Notes: generated by a model not told the origin, from the sequence alone. A stretch of 64,000 bases of DNA from Basidiobolus meristosporus CBS 931.73 (GCA_002104905.1 MCFE01000172.1:79667-143666); one strand, 5' to 3'; numbered from the stretch's first letter, positions 47,260-59,314 are shown. Numbers and translations: made by a program.

Positions 47260-48575
47260 ATGGGCCGTAAGAAGATCAAGGTCTATATCTTCTTTCCTTT
47301 CTCGAGTATGTTGCACATCCTAATCTCCCTCCTACAGATCAGGACCATTGAGAACGATCGCCAGAAGACTGTGACATTTACCAGAAGAAGAGGGGGATTG
47401 ATTAAAAAGGCCCACGAGCTTGCAGTTCTCTGTGAATGCAAGGTCGTTCTTCTCATGTTCGATTCCAAGGACGAATGCCATATGGTAAGAGTATCTAGTC
47501 TCCTCGCAGCGATGTCCAATTAAGCTAACCATGGCCCAAGTATTCTTCTGCGGAGAATCCTGATGAGTTGATCGGTAAATACTATAGCAAAGAGTTCCAT
47601 TCGGGTGAATCCAAGAAGCGAAAGTTATCCAGACTTGAAGAGTAGGAGATATTTAGCATATTAATCGACTGGTCATTCACTGACAACCCCACTAGCCCTT
47701 TTGCCGCCACCAATCTCGTGCAGGACAGTTTGGCCGATACCAAGCCTGTGGTCAATGAGTACAAGATAACGACGAATGGAGAAGGGTCCGAAAATATCCA
47801 GGTCAAGCAAGTCAAAGGCCCATCCAGCACCATGAACAATATCGGGATTAACGGGCAGCAATGTATTACATTCGAGCCTATAACAACAACGGCGGATGAC
47901 TTTATCCAATCGAATTCACCCATACCATTTAGCAGTTCCTGTGTATCCTCGGTAGCCGATGAGTCAGATGACCCACCATCTGATATTCTTCCAGATCAAC
48001 TTGCCTTTGGAGAACCCGATGCTGTGGTTAACACTCAACCAACAATACCTGCTACACCGTTCTTGAATATACCTGCAGTTGGGTCTTGTGTTTCTACCGG
48101 AGATGGGTTAATTTCTAACCTGACCCAACCATTTTGCTTCAAGCCTAATAGCTATCCCACCGCCACTCCCGGGAATATTGCTGATATTGTAGATCTATGT
48201 GGAAGTGCTACGACCTCACCCGGATCGGAGTCCCCGCCTGAAATGTTCCATATGTATCCCTCGAATGGGAATCATCAAAGGGCCGATTGCTTAGGTAAAT
48301 ATATGGTTTCCATAGCTGCCACGAAAATTTTAGAAAAGCAACTAACTGTTCGATATAACTCAGTAGAATTCGACCCGAGCATGCCACCCTTTCCAAAGGA
48401 GGTGCACCCGGTTCCCATAAGTGTTACAGGCTCAGCTCAATACTCTAACCAACTGGGTTACTTTCCAAATTTTGATCCAAACTCGATCAACCTTTGGGGG
48501 TGGCCTGGGGGAACGAAGGGATCGTTCAATCAAATGGTGTCGCCACTGTCTTTTGATATCTCCAAAGAAGGTTAA
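47260..48575 (+). CDS. MADS-box transcription factor, MEF2/Rlm1-like
   Basis: Four exons: 47260-47280, 47338-47484, 47541-47641, 47696-48575; 382 residues. The MADS domain occupies residues 1-60: MGRKKIK at the very N-terminus, then IENDRQKTVTFTRRRGGLIK and KKAHELAVLCECKVVLLMFD, followed by YSSAENPDELIGKYY. The K-K-A-x-E-L-(A/S)-V-L-C-x-C pattern and the absence of an N-terminal extension place it nearer the MEF2/Rlm1 branch than the SRF/Mcm1 branch. A basic patch (SKKRKLSR, about 80-88) may be a nuclear localisation signal. The rest is Ser/Thr/Pro/Asn rich and probably disordered. Rlm1 is a target of the cell-wall integrity MAP kinase in yeast, so a link to the Bck1-like MAPKKK in this window is conceivable but not shown. 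Confidence 0.92.
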
Positions 48576-49685
48576 ACCTTTGCAATCGTCCTCTACCTCT
48601 ATTATTGTTATCCCCTCCCTTGTATAGTCTTCCGCTTCGTTTCTTTAGAATACCCCGCCAGCCCAATCCTCCCCTTTGCTTTCATCGAATCATTGTTACA
48701 TTTTAATTATCATCTAGCATAAATATATTATCCATTCTCCCTCCCCCCAGTTAGACGTATTCCCAATATCCAAAATTATACAGTTGTTGGTACTGGTCAG
48801 GTGCTTGGACGTTATGGATGCATGCTACAACTTCTGCATAACATATTTTATATTTCATTACATGTTATCTAATGTATCTATTATAAAACACCAAGCAATT
48901 GATGAAAACGTTAATGCTCCTTGGTATTTGTAGATCACTGAGTATAAGGGGGATGTTAGTTCGGATATGGGCGTAGGTCATGATAATTCGTCTTTGAATT
49001 TAGCGATTGTTTATTGCAACTCGTTGACATTCCATGCCACTCTTCACTGTTCCCGAGAGTGCGAGTGGAAAGTGAACTTGCCTCAAAGCTGCGGAACAAC
49101 ACTAACTACAGCTCGACTAGGATTACAGAATGGGCTTCGTGGATGTAGTTTGACCCAAGAGACATCACCCCTTTGAAACTACTGGCGTACAGTAATAATG
49201 AACTGCTATGTACAAACTGTTACTCAGAGTGAGTATCCTCGGTTAATTGTTTGATCTGAATCATCTGAACCTCTATATGCTGAGACATATAGCCAGTTTC
49301 TCATCTCAAGCTAAAGGATATTCAACAAGATTTGGCGAATGATCAAGTGTCGGATGGGTTTCAACTTCGGCAAACGGATGTGTTTCATAGATAATAATCA
49401 TGTGCTAAAGCCCTCAAGTTTGAATTGCTCATTATTACAAGTTTGCTTTATTCTATGTCGTTAAAATAAGTGTTTAGAGGTTGATTTGATGAGCAAGCTA
49501 GTCCTGTCCAATAATCCAACCGGTACGCTTACTCAATAATGCAAATGTAGTGGCACATGCCAGCCATCATGACTACTATATCAGATCCCAGGGGGTTTAC
49601 AATTAAGGAGTTGTAATGCATTACAGACTCTGCATAGGACAGCTAACGGATCTAACAGAAGAATAATATACATGTTTAGGGGTGT
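48576..49685. other. Convergent intergenic spacer
   Basis: 1.1 kb between two convergent genes. Nothing recognised beyond probable 3' untranslated regions. Confidence 0.4.
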
Positions 49686-50465
49686 TTACTTTCTTTCACT
49701 GCGAAGGGTTTCAACCATCTTGAGGATACTGGCTTTTGCCAGAATGAGCGCTTCACCTCGTTTGATATTCTCTTTCAGCCGGTCAAAAAATGCCATTTGT
49801 GTCCCATCTTTGAAGCTTTCCACATATCGACAGCCTAATTCATAGCCTGGATTTAAAATTTTCTTGCCTTCAAAGGAGATTAATCAAGTATTCTAGATTT
49901 GTCCATTGGTGATTTCTTCAATACTTACAGTGGTCTCTGAGGAGATATAGAGAATTGCTAAGATCAATTCGTGTTTCACCTTGCACCCGTGTTAGTTGGT
50001 TTTGAACACTGGTGTTGTTAGGACTTATTTGAGTATGCTGGTTATCACTACTCTCGGAATACTGAAGACTAAGGGCCTTTAACAAGTTCCAGCTCGTTTG
50101 ATCCTTATGAAAAGTTTAGTTGAAAGCTTACAAATACGCGATTGATACAAATATTTTACCTCTTCTCTCAGTAGACATAGTGATTTGCAAGAATCTTGAC
50201 CATCCGATCCTTTAGAGCACCATTTGATGCACTTCTCGATAGATTGCTTTGAGGCCCTTTCTCTAACATCATAATTGGCGTGGTTTGAGGTTTGATTTTG
50301 TGTTTGTGATTCTTCGCTTAATAGATGGTCAAAGGAATTGGCAGGAGGCTCGGTTGTAAATGTGGGAAGTGCGGTAAACAGAGTAGGCTCATCAAATCTT
50401 CGGTTTGATTTCGAATGTCGAGATTGAAAAGGGTTTTCCTTTTGATGTTCCTTTGTTGAAGACAT
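49686..50465 (-). CDS. Twin CX3C protein, unknown function
   Basis: Three exons on the minus strand: 50465-50160, 50103-49929, 49867-49686; 220 residues. The start is the ATG of MSSTKEHQKENP. The first 75 residues are polar and probably disordered. At about residues 83-100 lies IEKCIKWCSKGSDGQDSCKSLC, a twin CX3C motif (C-x3-C-x9-C-x3-C). The C-terminal half has two helical segments, including SFKDGTQMAFFDRLKENIKR, and ends in basic residues. Twin CX3C motifs form disulfide-bonded helical hairpins in small Tim proteins of the mitochondrial intermembrane space, but the spacer here is shorter and the protein much longer, so targeting is only a suggestion. All junctions keep frame. The family is not recognised. 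Confidence 0.65.
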
Positions 50466-52770
50466 GATTGTTGTGAATGTGAGGATGATATGGTAAGGTT
50501 GGCTTACCATCACTGCTTTTATAAGATAGAGATTCTAGATCAAATCAGGACTGCCTTGCGCCATTATATATCTTTATATTGATGATCACTGATAATAATT
50601 GGTTGATCGGGGACTGATCACGCCTCTTTTCAGTTGCTTTCACGGTGATTGTGTCATCGTATAGTAGGTTGGCAATAATCGGTATTATCAGATCACATGA
50701 CTTGTGGAAGGTGTGAATGTTTTAACCAGAGCCCGCTCTGTCATGGTTCCAGGGCCACAAAGAACATGGACAAATCCCTGCCATATACAGTGTGGTGGAA
50801 AGACATTATCGACTATCTACGGAGGAGCAAATCAAAGTTGGAGCAGAAGCATTTGAAACAAGCTGAGGCCACACAGGTATTATTAGGTATGGGCTAAATT
50901 TATGCTTATACGCAGCGCATCTGGTTGGCGAATTGGTCGGAAAAGCTGAGCTATTTCGCAGTCGTAGAATAACATATATTGGGGACCAGGGCGTTTAAGC
51001 CAATGCCCTAAAGCATCCTCTCGTCCATATGATGTAACTGATGGATAGCTATGTTCAATCAATTCAAAAATCATCCCGCAACAAAGTCCAGTTTGGGATG
51101 TAAATGGTATCAAACAGTGATCATAAACATGGACACCGGCCTCGGATGTTACACCAATGGTATGCTAGAAATGCGCGGTAGACTTTACACGAAATGGAAA
51201 GAACGGATCAGATGGGTCCTCTGATCCTGGTCGGGGTTGATCCAGATTTGCACCATTGTCATCACACCAAACTTAACATTGATAAGCCTCGTTCCATGCA
51301 CTCACCAACGAATGTCAGCATATACTCGACAAGGAGAAGCAGTGTGAAGCAGTGTCTGTAGATCATGGATAAGGAAATGCTCTTTACACCGGGGGCTATA
51401 GGTATTGGCTCACAGGTGTCACTCAGTGAAACATCTATTGAATGGTCCTTGAAATGTAAATCTCTTCCGAAGTGGAAGATTGAGCACAATGTGATGAGGT
51501 CATATCGTCATTAGCATACCTCGTCTACTTACACTGCTGTGCCGTGAATTAGGCAAGTGCTCTCTTTGGTCAAACCAGTGACAGCAGCCATCACCACTAC
51601 AGGAGATGGGGCTCTGGTTGGATGCTCTAGCTTTTGCATGTGAAGGCGCTCGCGGGCTCTTTTGAACTGAACGCTAACCCACCGGATTGGGATTCTGGAT
51701 ATGGAATTCAATAGAAAATGCATTGTTGCGTGGTGTGTGTCAAAGCGAGCTTCCAGAGCTTCATTATTTGTGATGTAATATGATGCAATCCGCCATGCGT
51801 ACATACCTTGTATTCCGGTAGATAAAGGATCCTTGCGGGGTCTAATAAAATAGCGAATACAAAGCTTCAAAGGTCCACTCGACAGGGCGCCCGTGAATGG
51901 TTGCATCACCATACTCCCTGGTAACCTTGAGTACTTGGTATTCGAGGCTACATCACTCGACCTGGCGCTTAATTAAATGCTGTCGAATCATGGTATCTTG
52001 TTCCGAATACGGAATCTCAAGCCGTGTGTGGGTGATTTGCATTACTAAAGACGTATTTGTGATTAACTCTAGAATGCAAATCGTGATATTCATCAACGAG
52101 GGGCCAATCAATAGAATAAGAGATACTTTGGGGATTCCTGCTCATGGGGAACCGCAAGTACGGGTTGAAGTAGCTATTACCACGGCAACCAGCCAGACAC
52201 CATGAATCCGCATCATAAATGATGGAAAGCCTGGAGCTACCGGGACGACCATAATGCACACTATCTGATAGCTTCAATGGGGACAGAGCCTCTATAGACT
52301 TTCCTCTGCCTGAACAGACAGGTCGGCTAGTCATACATATTCGCTTCTGCCTTCATATATTTGTCATACGTAACGTGAGAAACATTTGTGAGGCCAGGCT
52401 TGCCCTCTCCATTCGACATATCCCGTTGCACAGCACCTTTACACATTCCAGAGTTTTTCAATGCTGGTGTATGAAGGGGCCAGATACGATCAATAGATAC
52501 ACGATAATAGCAGTCGCACAGAAAGCATACTGCCTCACTGTTAGATACCCTCTAATAATGGAACCACCGCCATTCAATAATTACAGGCCGATTAATCAAT
52601 TTTCCGGAGTCGATAGCACTGCATATTCCTGATACTTGCATAAACGATATCTTGCTGAACATCATTTATTAAGTGAGAGCAATCCTAGACTTCGAATTGT
52701 TTCAATGAGTGCATTACTGTACCATCACTGGGGACGGCTTTTGTTGATGACACATAGACCAGGTAGATGA
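50466..52770 (-). other. Unresolved; possible multi-exon membrane-protein gene on the minus strand
   Basis: 2.3 kb. Several minus-strand open stretches carry convincing membrane helices in order: AFCATAIIVYLLIVSGPFI near 52500-52545, GVWLVAVVIATSTRT near 52190, SLILLIGPSLMNITICILEL near 52080-52140, and MIYRHCFTLLLLVEYMLTF near 51310-51370. They are separated by hydrophilic stretches including a 127-codon frame at 51529-51912. Splice-like sites occur between them. This resembles a seven-helix receptor or another multipass protein, but I could not assemble one continuous frame, so no CDS is claimed. Confidence 0.3.
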
Positions 52771-53178
52771 TTAATTGGCCTTCTTGCGGAAAGAACAGCC
52801 TTCAGTCAAACGAGCACGACCACCGGTAGGTTGGCAAAGAACGGTAGCGCAAGATCCGCAGAGGACGACAGTTTGAGCATGAGAGAAAACAGTAGTAATG
52901 TTGAAGCAACCAGGGCACTTAACGTCCATGAAGTAAGAGTTTGGAGATTGCACCAAGCGCTTGAGCTTGTGAGTATTCTTCTCGTGCTCAACAGTGGGAT
53001 TAAGGAGATCGACAGCCAACTAAAAACAAAGATTAGTTCACGATATTCCTCTCAATCCATTCAAGGAATCTATTCCATCCAGCCATCGACATCGGTAAGA
53101 GCTGGTGGCGGAGGCTCTATCGAGCCCGCCGCCAGTTGGTACTTAATGCTGCTGACCAAAAAATCTACTTACGACCAT
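52771..53178 (-). CDS. rps27: 40S ribosomal protein eS27
   Basis: Two exons on the minus strand: 53178-53173 (ATG plus one codon) and 53019-52771; 84 residues, the same length as eS27 of animals and fungi. The sequence follows the family almost residue by residue: [60 protein letters not shown]. The four Cys (CPGC and CGSC) form the zinc-binding site. It is a structural component of the small ribosomal subunit. The intron (153 nt) directly after the second codon is a common arrangement in fungal ribosomal protein genes. Confidence 0.97.
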
Positions 53179-53250
53179 GTTTTACGATTGTACACCTGGA
53201 AGGACCGCTGAACAAGCGAAAAAGAAAGAGGTTTTCTCAGCCATAATTTT

Positions 53251-53257
53251 TTTTATA
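53251..53257 (-). promoter_or_regulatory. TATA-like element of the eS27 gene
   Basis: TATAAAA on the minus strand, 73 nt upstream of the eS27 ATG, followed by a pyrimidine-rich stretch between it and the start codon, as often seen in ribosomal protein genes. Consensus match only. Confidence 0.4.
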
Positions 53258-55422
53258 CAGCGCCGAGGACTATACCATCCGCTATATTGTTATTGGGTGG
53301 ATTGAAGTGGGGAGGGACCTTGATCTACCAGGATCAGTGATTTTCATCCGGAACAGATTGCAATTGAGTTGACGTTTATCCTACTTGGCCAGATACTGAG
53401 GGTTTGGCCAAGAGTGGGAAGCCATATTGGTACAGGGCGACGGCAGCATTTAATGTGCGCCTGGTGATTGGTGACTCTTGAGACTCTCGTATTTTGAGTA
53501 CATCATGTACTATTTTCTACAGAAACTGAAGTCATAGACATGCATCGGAATAGCAAAGCCATGGCCACAGTAATATAGAAGAAGCGGGTGATGATTGGGC
53601 AATCGAAACATGTAATATCATTGCATACATTGAGGGGATAGCATCATTACTTAACTGCACGATTTTCTATAGAGCATATCGACTGCTTCATTGATGATAA
53701 AGCTCCTCATTGCTAGCCAATAGACCAGGTGTGAAGTCAGAACTAAGACTGAGGCTTCCGATCGTCGCAAATTTGATGGTTTTCAAACACTTGCCTAATA
53801 GGGTACGAATTGGTATTGCGGCATGCATACGAATCGAAACCGTAGTCGTAAACCGTTTTTATATTTGCTGTTCTGAGAATCAAATCATGGTTGCGTACTC
53901 CAGAGGTGCATGCACTTGGACGAAATCAACCAACAATAGGGTTGCGAGTGGATATGTTTGCTAGCCTGCTGGTTTCGTGAGTTGGCCATACTTGTTGATT
54001 TCCCTTCATTCTGTTCCTCCACATTATGGCGAGATTCGGCACCTACTTCGGTGACAACGGAGATGTATTACCTGTCAGCTTCCTGATGGTTTTAGCCAAC
54101 GCTTATAATCTCGGCGGAACCCGCCTGTGTACGAAAACCCATAGCTCAATGACCATCACTTGCAATAAACCGATGATGTAACAACTCGGCTGTAGTTGGC
54201 TCATAAAAATATCTTGTAGCCCTGATGGATCGATCTCTCGAAATGTACTCCATTGTCACCCAAGGGACTTGGGATTAAACGGAGAATTCACTTCCAGCAG
54301 CCCCTCATTTCACGGCGTTTCATATTAGTGTTGCACTACAAAAAGGAATCAATATCCTTATTTGGATGGGTTAGTTGGTGCACTACATTTTAAGAAATTG
54401 CCCTTCTGCTAAGCATTTGGGTGATTTATCGAATGAGTGGTACTCAATGCTCAATTTACATGGCACAGATAGGACATGTAACAAGGGGCGAGGGACATAC
54501 TGCTCTGGAATAAGTGCTACAGGAGAAACGCCGGCATTCCGAAGTTGCTCATCAGAAGGAAGTGGATATGCTTATGCTTCTCCCAGAGTGAATCTAAAAT
54601 ATCCCAAAGCCAAGCATACCTCTTTGGTCTCTTTCAGTTCCTGCTTCGCAGCTGGTTTGCCAAGAGAATATCCTACTGGAATTGTAAGCAACGCTTCCTA
54701 TTATTTGTCATCTGAAGAGGTCATGTGTAGGTATTCTACCCTGTGTCCCCAACCCTGCCAAAATTGTTATGCTCCTATGTCTTAGATTAGAATATATTCT
54801 TGGTTTAACTTGGGGTATTTCCCGAAGTCAGCTGGACAACACATGGAAACATTTCGAAGCTACGAATAAGGTGTCCACAATTGCTGGGCACCAATCCAAT
54901 TGCAGTGAGGGAGGATGTCATATGTATGAGTGCTATTGGCATTCTACTATCAGATCCGTTATTTTCAGTCGTGATTTGCCGACATAAGTTGATGGATCCC
55001 TATCCCAATGGGGAACCATTCACCAATCAGGAGCTTCATCGCATTGATTCTCTGCTGGCTTTAAATTCATCTCTTGGAATGCCTCGAGTGGTCTGCTCAT
55101 ATCTTAATTTCGTTTCGTTGCCTAACCCTTTATTATTACGCGGTACAACTCGGCCACTTCACCGAGAACGATAAGGGGAAGAACCTTCTATTTTCTAACC
55201 TGTTGAACACGCAATATTCTATTGAGTACATTCCCTAAATTTTGTATATAGTAACCTCGTAATTACACAATCTTTGGCTAGTCTGTTGAGGTAGCAGTCA
55301 TTCCGCAAAGAATACTTCGATTGGTCGTCTGTATTCCTTTGGCACTTGCCAATTGACCCTACACCGTAGAAATTCCCTTTCAGCCACCTTTATTGCCCTT
55401 CAACTTTACAGTTTACCTCAAT
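53258..55422. other. Intergenic, unresolved
   Basis: 2.2 kb. Plus-strand open stretches occur at 54375-54785 (136 codons, Ser/Tyr/Cys rich, LSNEWYSMLNLHGTD) and 54881-55174, but neither shows family motifs and I cannot link them. They may be remnants of a gene or chance. Confidence 0.3.
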
Positions 55423-56031
55423 ATGTTGTTTCAAAAGTCGCACTTAAATGCAAACACAGTCCGTCCCTTGGTGACACGTTCTACCCGTCAGAATTCTTCT
55501 CGCCCAACTATCAACACTCCAGTTAAACAGTTTGGTACTACTTCTAACGGCCCTAACGCTTATTCCTCTACGATGTTGGGATCAGTTCTTCAAAGATTTC
55601 GAGGCTCTCTAATGGGACGAAACCCCTCTACTGGGATATCTCGCCTCAATAATGAGACTCGCTCACGTTTTCATACCGCCACAGCAGAATCCTTTTATCC
55701 GCTTCCCTCCAACAACTTGTTTGGGGAATTTTTCAGACCGAACTCACCATCATATTATGGCAGCACCACAAACCCTACCCTAACCACGTATAATCTACAG
55801 CCTCAACAGAGTGAACCCGAGGCTCCATGGGAGGATTTTACGCTATACGATGATGACGGCGCTGCCGGAGAATTCAGCTGGGATGTCGCGAGTTTTGCCC
55901 CCGCCCTATTTGCACCACTGGCTGAGGTCATAGCCTCAACTATCTCAAACTCAAATGAGAGCAACAAGCCCGCTGATAACGAGCAGGAGCAAGGGAGTGA
56001 GGACCCTGACAAATTCTTTGAGAGATTGTGA
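55423..56031 (+). CDS. Hypothetical protein with mitochondrial-type N-terminus, 202 aa
   Basis: Not recognised. Intronless frame from ATG (MLFQKSHLNANTVRPLVTRS). The first about 100 residues are rich in Arg, Ser, Thr and Asn and nearly free of acidic residues, compatible with a mitochondrial presequence or a disordered basic tail. The C-terminal half turns acidic (EAPWEDFTLYDDDGAAGEF), has one amphipathic Ala-rich segment (FAPALFAPLAEVIASTISNS) and ends in an acidic tail (QEQGSEDPDKFFERL). The frame is open upstream of the ATG without another ATG, so the start is reasonably fixed. Confidence 0.6.
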   Translation: MLFQKSHLNANTVRPLVTRSTRQNSSRPTINTPVKQFGTTSNGPNAYSSTMLGSVLQRFRGSLMGRNPSTGISRLNNETRSRFHTATAESFYPLPSNNLFGEFFRPNSPSYYGSTTNPTLTTYNLQPQQSEPEAPWEDFTLYDDDGAAGEFSWDVASFAPALFAPLAEVIASTISNSNESNKPADNEQEQGSEDPDKFFERL

Positions 56032-56045
56032 TTCCGAGAGAGTGC

Positions 56046-56065
56046 GAGAGAGAGAGAGAGAGAGA
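56046..56065. repeat. GA dinucleotide microsatellite
   Basis: About ten GA units, just downstream of the preceding stop codon, in the presumed 3' untranslated region. Confidence 0.8.
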
Positions 56066-57431
56066 CAGGAAGGAGTACTTTCATTTCATTTACTTGACAA
56101 TGTAAGCCTATTTTTCTGCAATTCCCTCCGGGCCAGTCTGTAGGCGTACGTTTTCGTATTTGCAATAGCAACCGAGTGACTCACATGATTACAGTTCTTT
56201 TTGTATATTCATGTAGAAGATTCTGTTCAAACCCGGCGTCTTGTTGTATCAGACTCTACCAGGCAAACGAAGACTTGTTATAGCGAATTTCTGGACTCTC
56301 GAAACACCAGTTATTTCTACAAAAGGACTTTTAAATATTGTTGAGGCTTGCCATACTCTGATAGGATAGACTCACTTAAGTAGGATACTCGCTTTAGAGT
56401 AAAATTTCCCTCATACTGTTATGATTTTTATTACCGAGATATATAAATGATGTGCAGAATGCCAATTTAACATGCTTAAGAATGTTAAAGAAATTCTTTA
56501 TGAATATTGATATATAAAAGTATAACGGTCCAATCAGTTGAGTATGAGTGTGATTATGTAGGAGCGTGGCTGTCAAAAAATGGGGATTTGCACAGGTCAC
56601 AGCTAGACACTGTTATATATCACATCTCTGCGTTGTGATGATCAAGTGATACACTATATAAATAGCCAGTTCTGACAAACTAGCGGTAGTAGTTTGGTGC
56701 CTTATCATATGCCGATCAACTTGCATAAATCAATATTGTGATGAAGATCGCCATTCTTTGAGGTAGTGTAAAACCAGATAGCTTAGTTCGATTAAATCAA
56801 ATGGGTTCCACTTGAACCCAAGAGTTTTGAAACTAGAGTCCAATCATCGAACACTCGCTATTTTGTTCAACAATAACAACAAATGGTTCAGTGAAAAGTA
56901 CGTAGCAACAATTTCCTCAACAGACACAATGTATCAAAAGTCACTTGCAATCAAACATCGACCTGCACCAGACTCATGCATAGGATAAGTAATCCCTCAT
57001 GAGGGAGTCAACAGCAGCCCATACTGGCTCAATACCGGCTAACTGCCGTTCACAGCAATCCAACGATCGGGACATTAATGGTACAGTGAACGCAAATTCA
57101 AGAGGTAGCATGCACCAGACTACATGGACTTCAACACCGTCTTCGGCATTGCTACATGATTAACTATCTGCTCCTTTCCAGCAGTTTATACGGCCAGATA
57201 GGTACTCATACTACAAGGACCTGTAGGGATGAAACAAGGTTTGTCTTCCTGGGTATCAGCAATGATCTATGAAACACACTCAAGATGAGAGGCAGCTTTT
57301 GTATGCCGAGTGTCGTTCGACTGGGCACATGAAACTATTGGATTGTTTGAAATTGCGCTCCACCAGGTACAAATATGGCCGTGCCCCAGCATATACCCAC
57401 TGTAGCCGAGTCCCTCTCGAAGTAGTTCAAC
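56066..57431. other. Intergenic, nothing recognised
   Basis: 1.4 kb upstream of the flavoenzyme gene. No ORF with family features, no RNA gene. Confidence 0.4.
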
Positions 57432-59114
57432 ATGCTGCAAATGACCAAAAGGACCCAGCTTCTTGCACTGCTCGGTGCAGGCAGTTTGTTGTGCTCCGTT
57501 GCCGAGGAGGCTGTCAGTCCAAATCTCCCCGGAAAGTACGTATCCTGGAATCGGTACGTGACATGTAATAGTCAAAAGATGGCGCAGCCCAGCAACGTCT
57601 TTGACCTTCAACGTATTGTACGGAATGCATACAAAAACGGAGGGCATGTAAAGGGGGTTGGTCATTTGCATTCATCCTCGGATATCATCTGCACGGACGG
57701 TATTGGTGTGAACTTCGACAAATTCAAAAAAATCAAGATCCATGAGGACCAACAGTCAGTTACCGTTGAAGCTGGGGTCAGAGTCTACGACCTTGTGAAA
57801 TATCTGAGCGAGAACGGCGTAGGGATAGCCAACTTTCCCAATATCGGAGACATATCGGTTGCTGGCGCCCTTGGCACAGGAGCTCATGGCTCTTCGCTTA
57901 TCCAGCCTAGCACCATGAGCGATTTGGTCCTTTCCATGAGAGTGGTGACTGGTACTGGTGAGTTGAAGACCATCAAAGGCGACTTGTTGGATGCCTTCCG
58001 TGTGCACATAGGCGTAGTTGGACTTCTCTACGATGTCACACTCAAGCTTATTCCCGGCTATAAGCTTCATGTTCAAAACTATCCTGTGCCTGCAAGTAAA
58101 TTGCTCGATGGTAGCATCGAGGCCATGGTGCCCAACTATGACCTGTTTCAGGTGTGGTGGTTCCCAAGCACTGACACCGCTGTTGTATCAAACGGAACAT
58201 ACGTGTCGGATGCCGAGCCTGGGAATGATAAATGGAATTTCATCACTTCTGCAGATCCGCAGGATGTCACTGGAATGGTCGACACATTTGAAAGTGTGCA
58301 GGCCGCTCGTGACGTAGGCAAGATTTGCAAGATGGAAGCTGAAGCGGAGAAATCATTTTGGACCAAAGTCCCAGGCAAGCCGGCGATCTATTCAAATCCT
58401 CAAGGAGAACTCCGGAATCCCGCAGTAGGATTCCCGCATGACATGATGTCTCAAGTCTGTAGTCCATGTTCATGGGATGGAAAAGTGAACAAGATTCCAT
58501 TTGACCTTCGCCATATCTCCATGGGCGTCCCGTTAGAGCGCTTTAAAGAACTGGTCCAGGAAATCCAGAAGATTCTGGACAGGTTCCCTGCTTGCTTTCC
58601 ATTCAACGGTATCTGGTTCCGATTCAGCCCAGCTTCTGATGGCTGGATGTCCCTCTCTTACGGTCGCAAAACGGTTCATATAGAATTCCTTACTCCTTGC
58701 CGAGTGAATAAAGACAGCGACCCTAAACTTGGTATTGAGGCAATCCAGCTCATTAGCCAAACCCTAGTGAACAAGTTTGACGCACGGCCACACTGGGGCA
58801 AGAATGGGCATTATTATTTCTCGCACAAGGTTCGCTCTGCTGTTCATCCAAAGCTCAAGGAATTCGGCCAACTTGCCAAGTCACTCGACCCGCGTGGTGT
58901 ATTTAGCAACGACTTTACAGATCGTATCTTCCATAGTAATCCCTCAAAGCTTGCATCAACAGTCAAGCAATGTGCTTTAGAAGATATCTGCCTCTGCTCG
59001 CGTGATACTGATTGTGCATATGGCCAAATTTGCGTAAAGGAAAACGAATATAGGTACTGTACTTATAAGGAGGAAGGATATAGACTGGATGATGCTTTCA
59101 CTGAAGCCTTTTAA
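57432..59114 (+). CDS. Secreted FAD-linked oxidase, aldonolactone oxidase (L-gulonolactone/arabinonolactone) family
   Basis: Intronless frame of 560 residues. A signal peptide (LLALLGAGSLLCSVAEE) is followed by a PCMH-type FAD-binding domain: the GVGHLHSSSD loop, VTVEAGVRVYDLVKYL and ISVAGALGTGAHGSS. The C-terminal aldonolactone oxidase domain has the diagnostic RPHWGKNG block and LDPRGVF. The enzyme class oxidises aldono-1,4-lactones to ascorbate or erythroascorbate-type products with O2 or cytochrome c as acceptor. The His-containing GVGHLHSSSD occupies the place of the flavin-linking GHS motif in related enzymes. The last about 50 residues form a Cys-rich tail (six Cys in CALEDICLCSRDTDCAYGQI and the following CVKENEYRYC), suggesting disulfides and an extracellular location. 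It is the last gene before the terminal retroelements; lack of introns is unusual among its neighbours. Confidence 0.9.
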   Translation: MLQMTKRTQLLALLGAGSLLCSVAEEAVSPNLPGKYVSWNRYVTCNSQKMAQPSNVFDLQRIVRNAYKNGGHVKGVGHLHSSSDIICTDGIGVNFDKFKKIKIHEDQQSVTVEAGVRVYDLVKYLSENGVGIANFPNIGDISVAGALGTGAHGSSLIQPSTMSDLVLSMRVVTGTGELKTIKGDLLDAFRVHIGVVGLLYDVTLKLIPGYKLHVQNYPVPASKLLDGSIEAMVPNYDLFQVWWFPSTDTAVVSNGTYVSDAEPGNDKWNFITSADPQDVTGMVDTFESVQAARDVGKICKMEAEAEKSFWTKVPGKPAIYSNPQGELRNPAVGFPHDMMSQVCSPCSWDGKVNKIPFDLRHISMGVPLERFKELVQEIQKILDRFPACFPFNGIWFRFSPASDGWMSLSYGRKTVHIEFLTPCRVNKDSDPKLGIEAIQLISQTLVNKFDARPHWGKNGHYYFSHKVRSAVHPKLKEFGQLAKSLDPRGVFSNDFTDRIFHSNPSKLASTVKQCALEDICLCSRDTDCAYGQICVKENEYRYCTYKEEGYRLDDAFTEAF

Positions 59115-59314
59115 TAAATGAAGCGATATGGGAAGTCTGGCTTTCTAGATGCCAATTATAGCTTCCATATCTGCTCTCAACATACACTGTGCCATTAGTA
59201 GGAATAGTCCGAGACATATCAGCTGAACGTACTGTATGCTAATTTTAAGTTGTATTGGGGCTAGCGCAGATGGATAGCCACAACAGCTAGGGAATTACTT
59301 AAGGGGGGAGACAG

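Noticed and set aside
54375-55174. A lactate/malate dehydrogenase-like gene suggested by GTNPIA in one frame
   Set aside because: No other family motif is present in any frame, and the surrounding frames do not connect.
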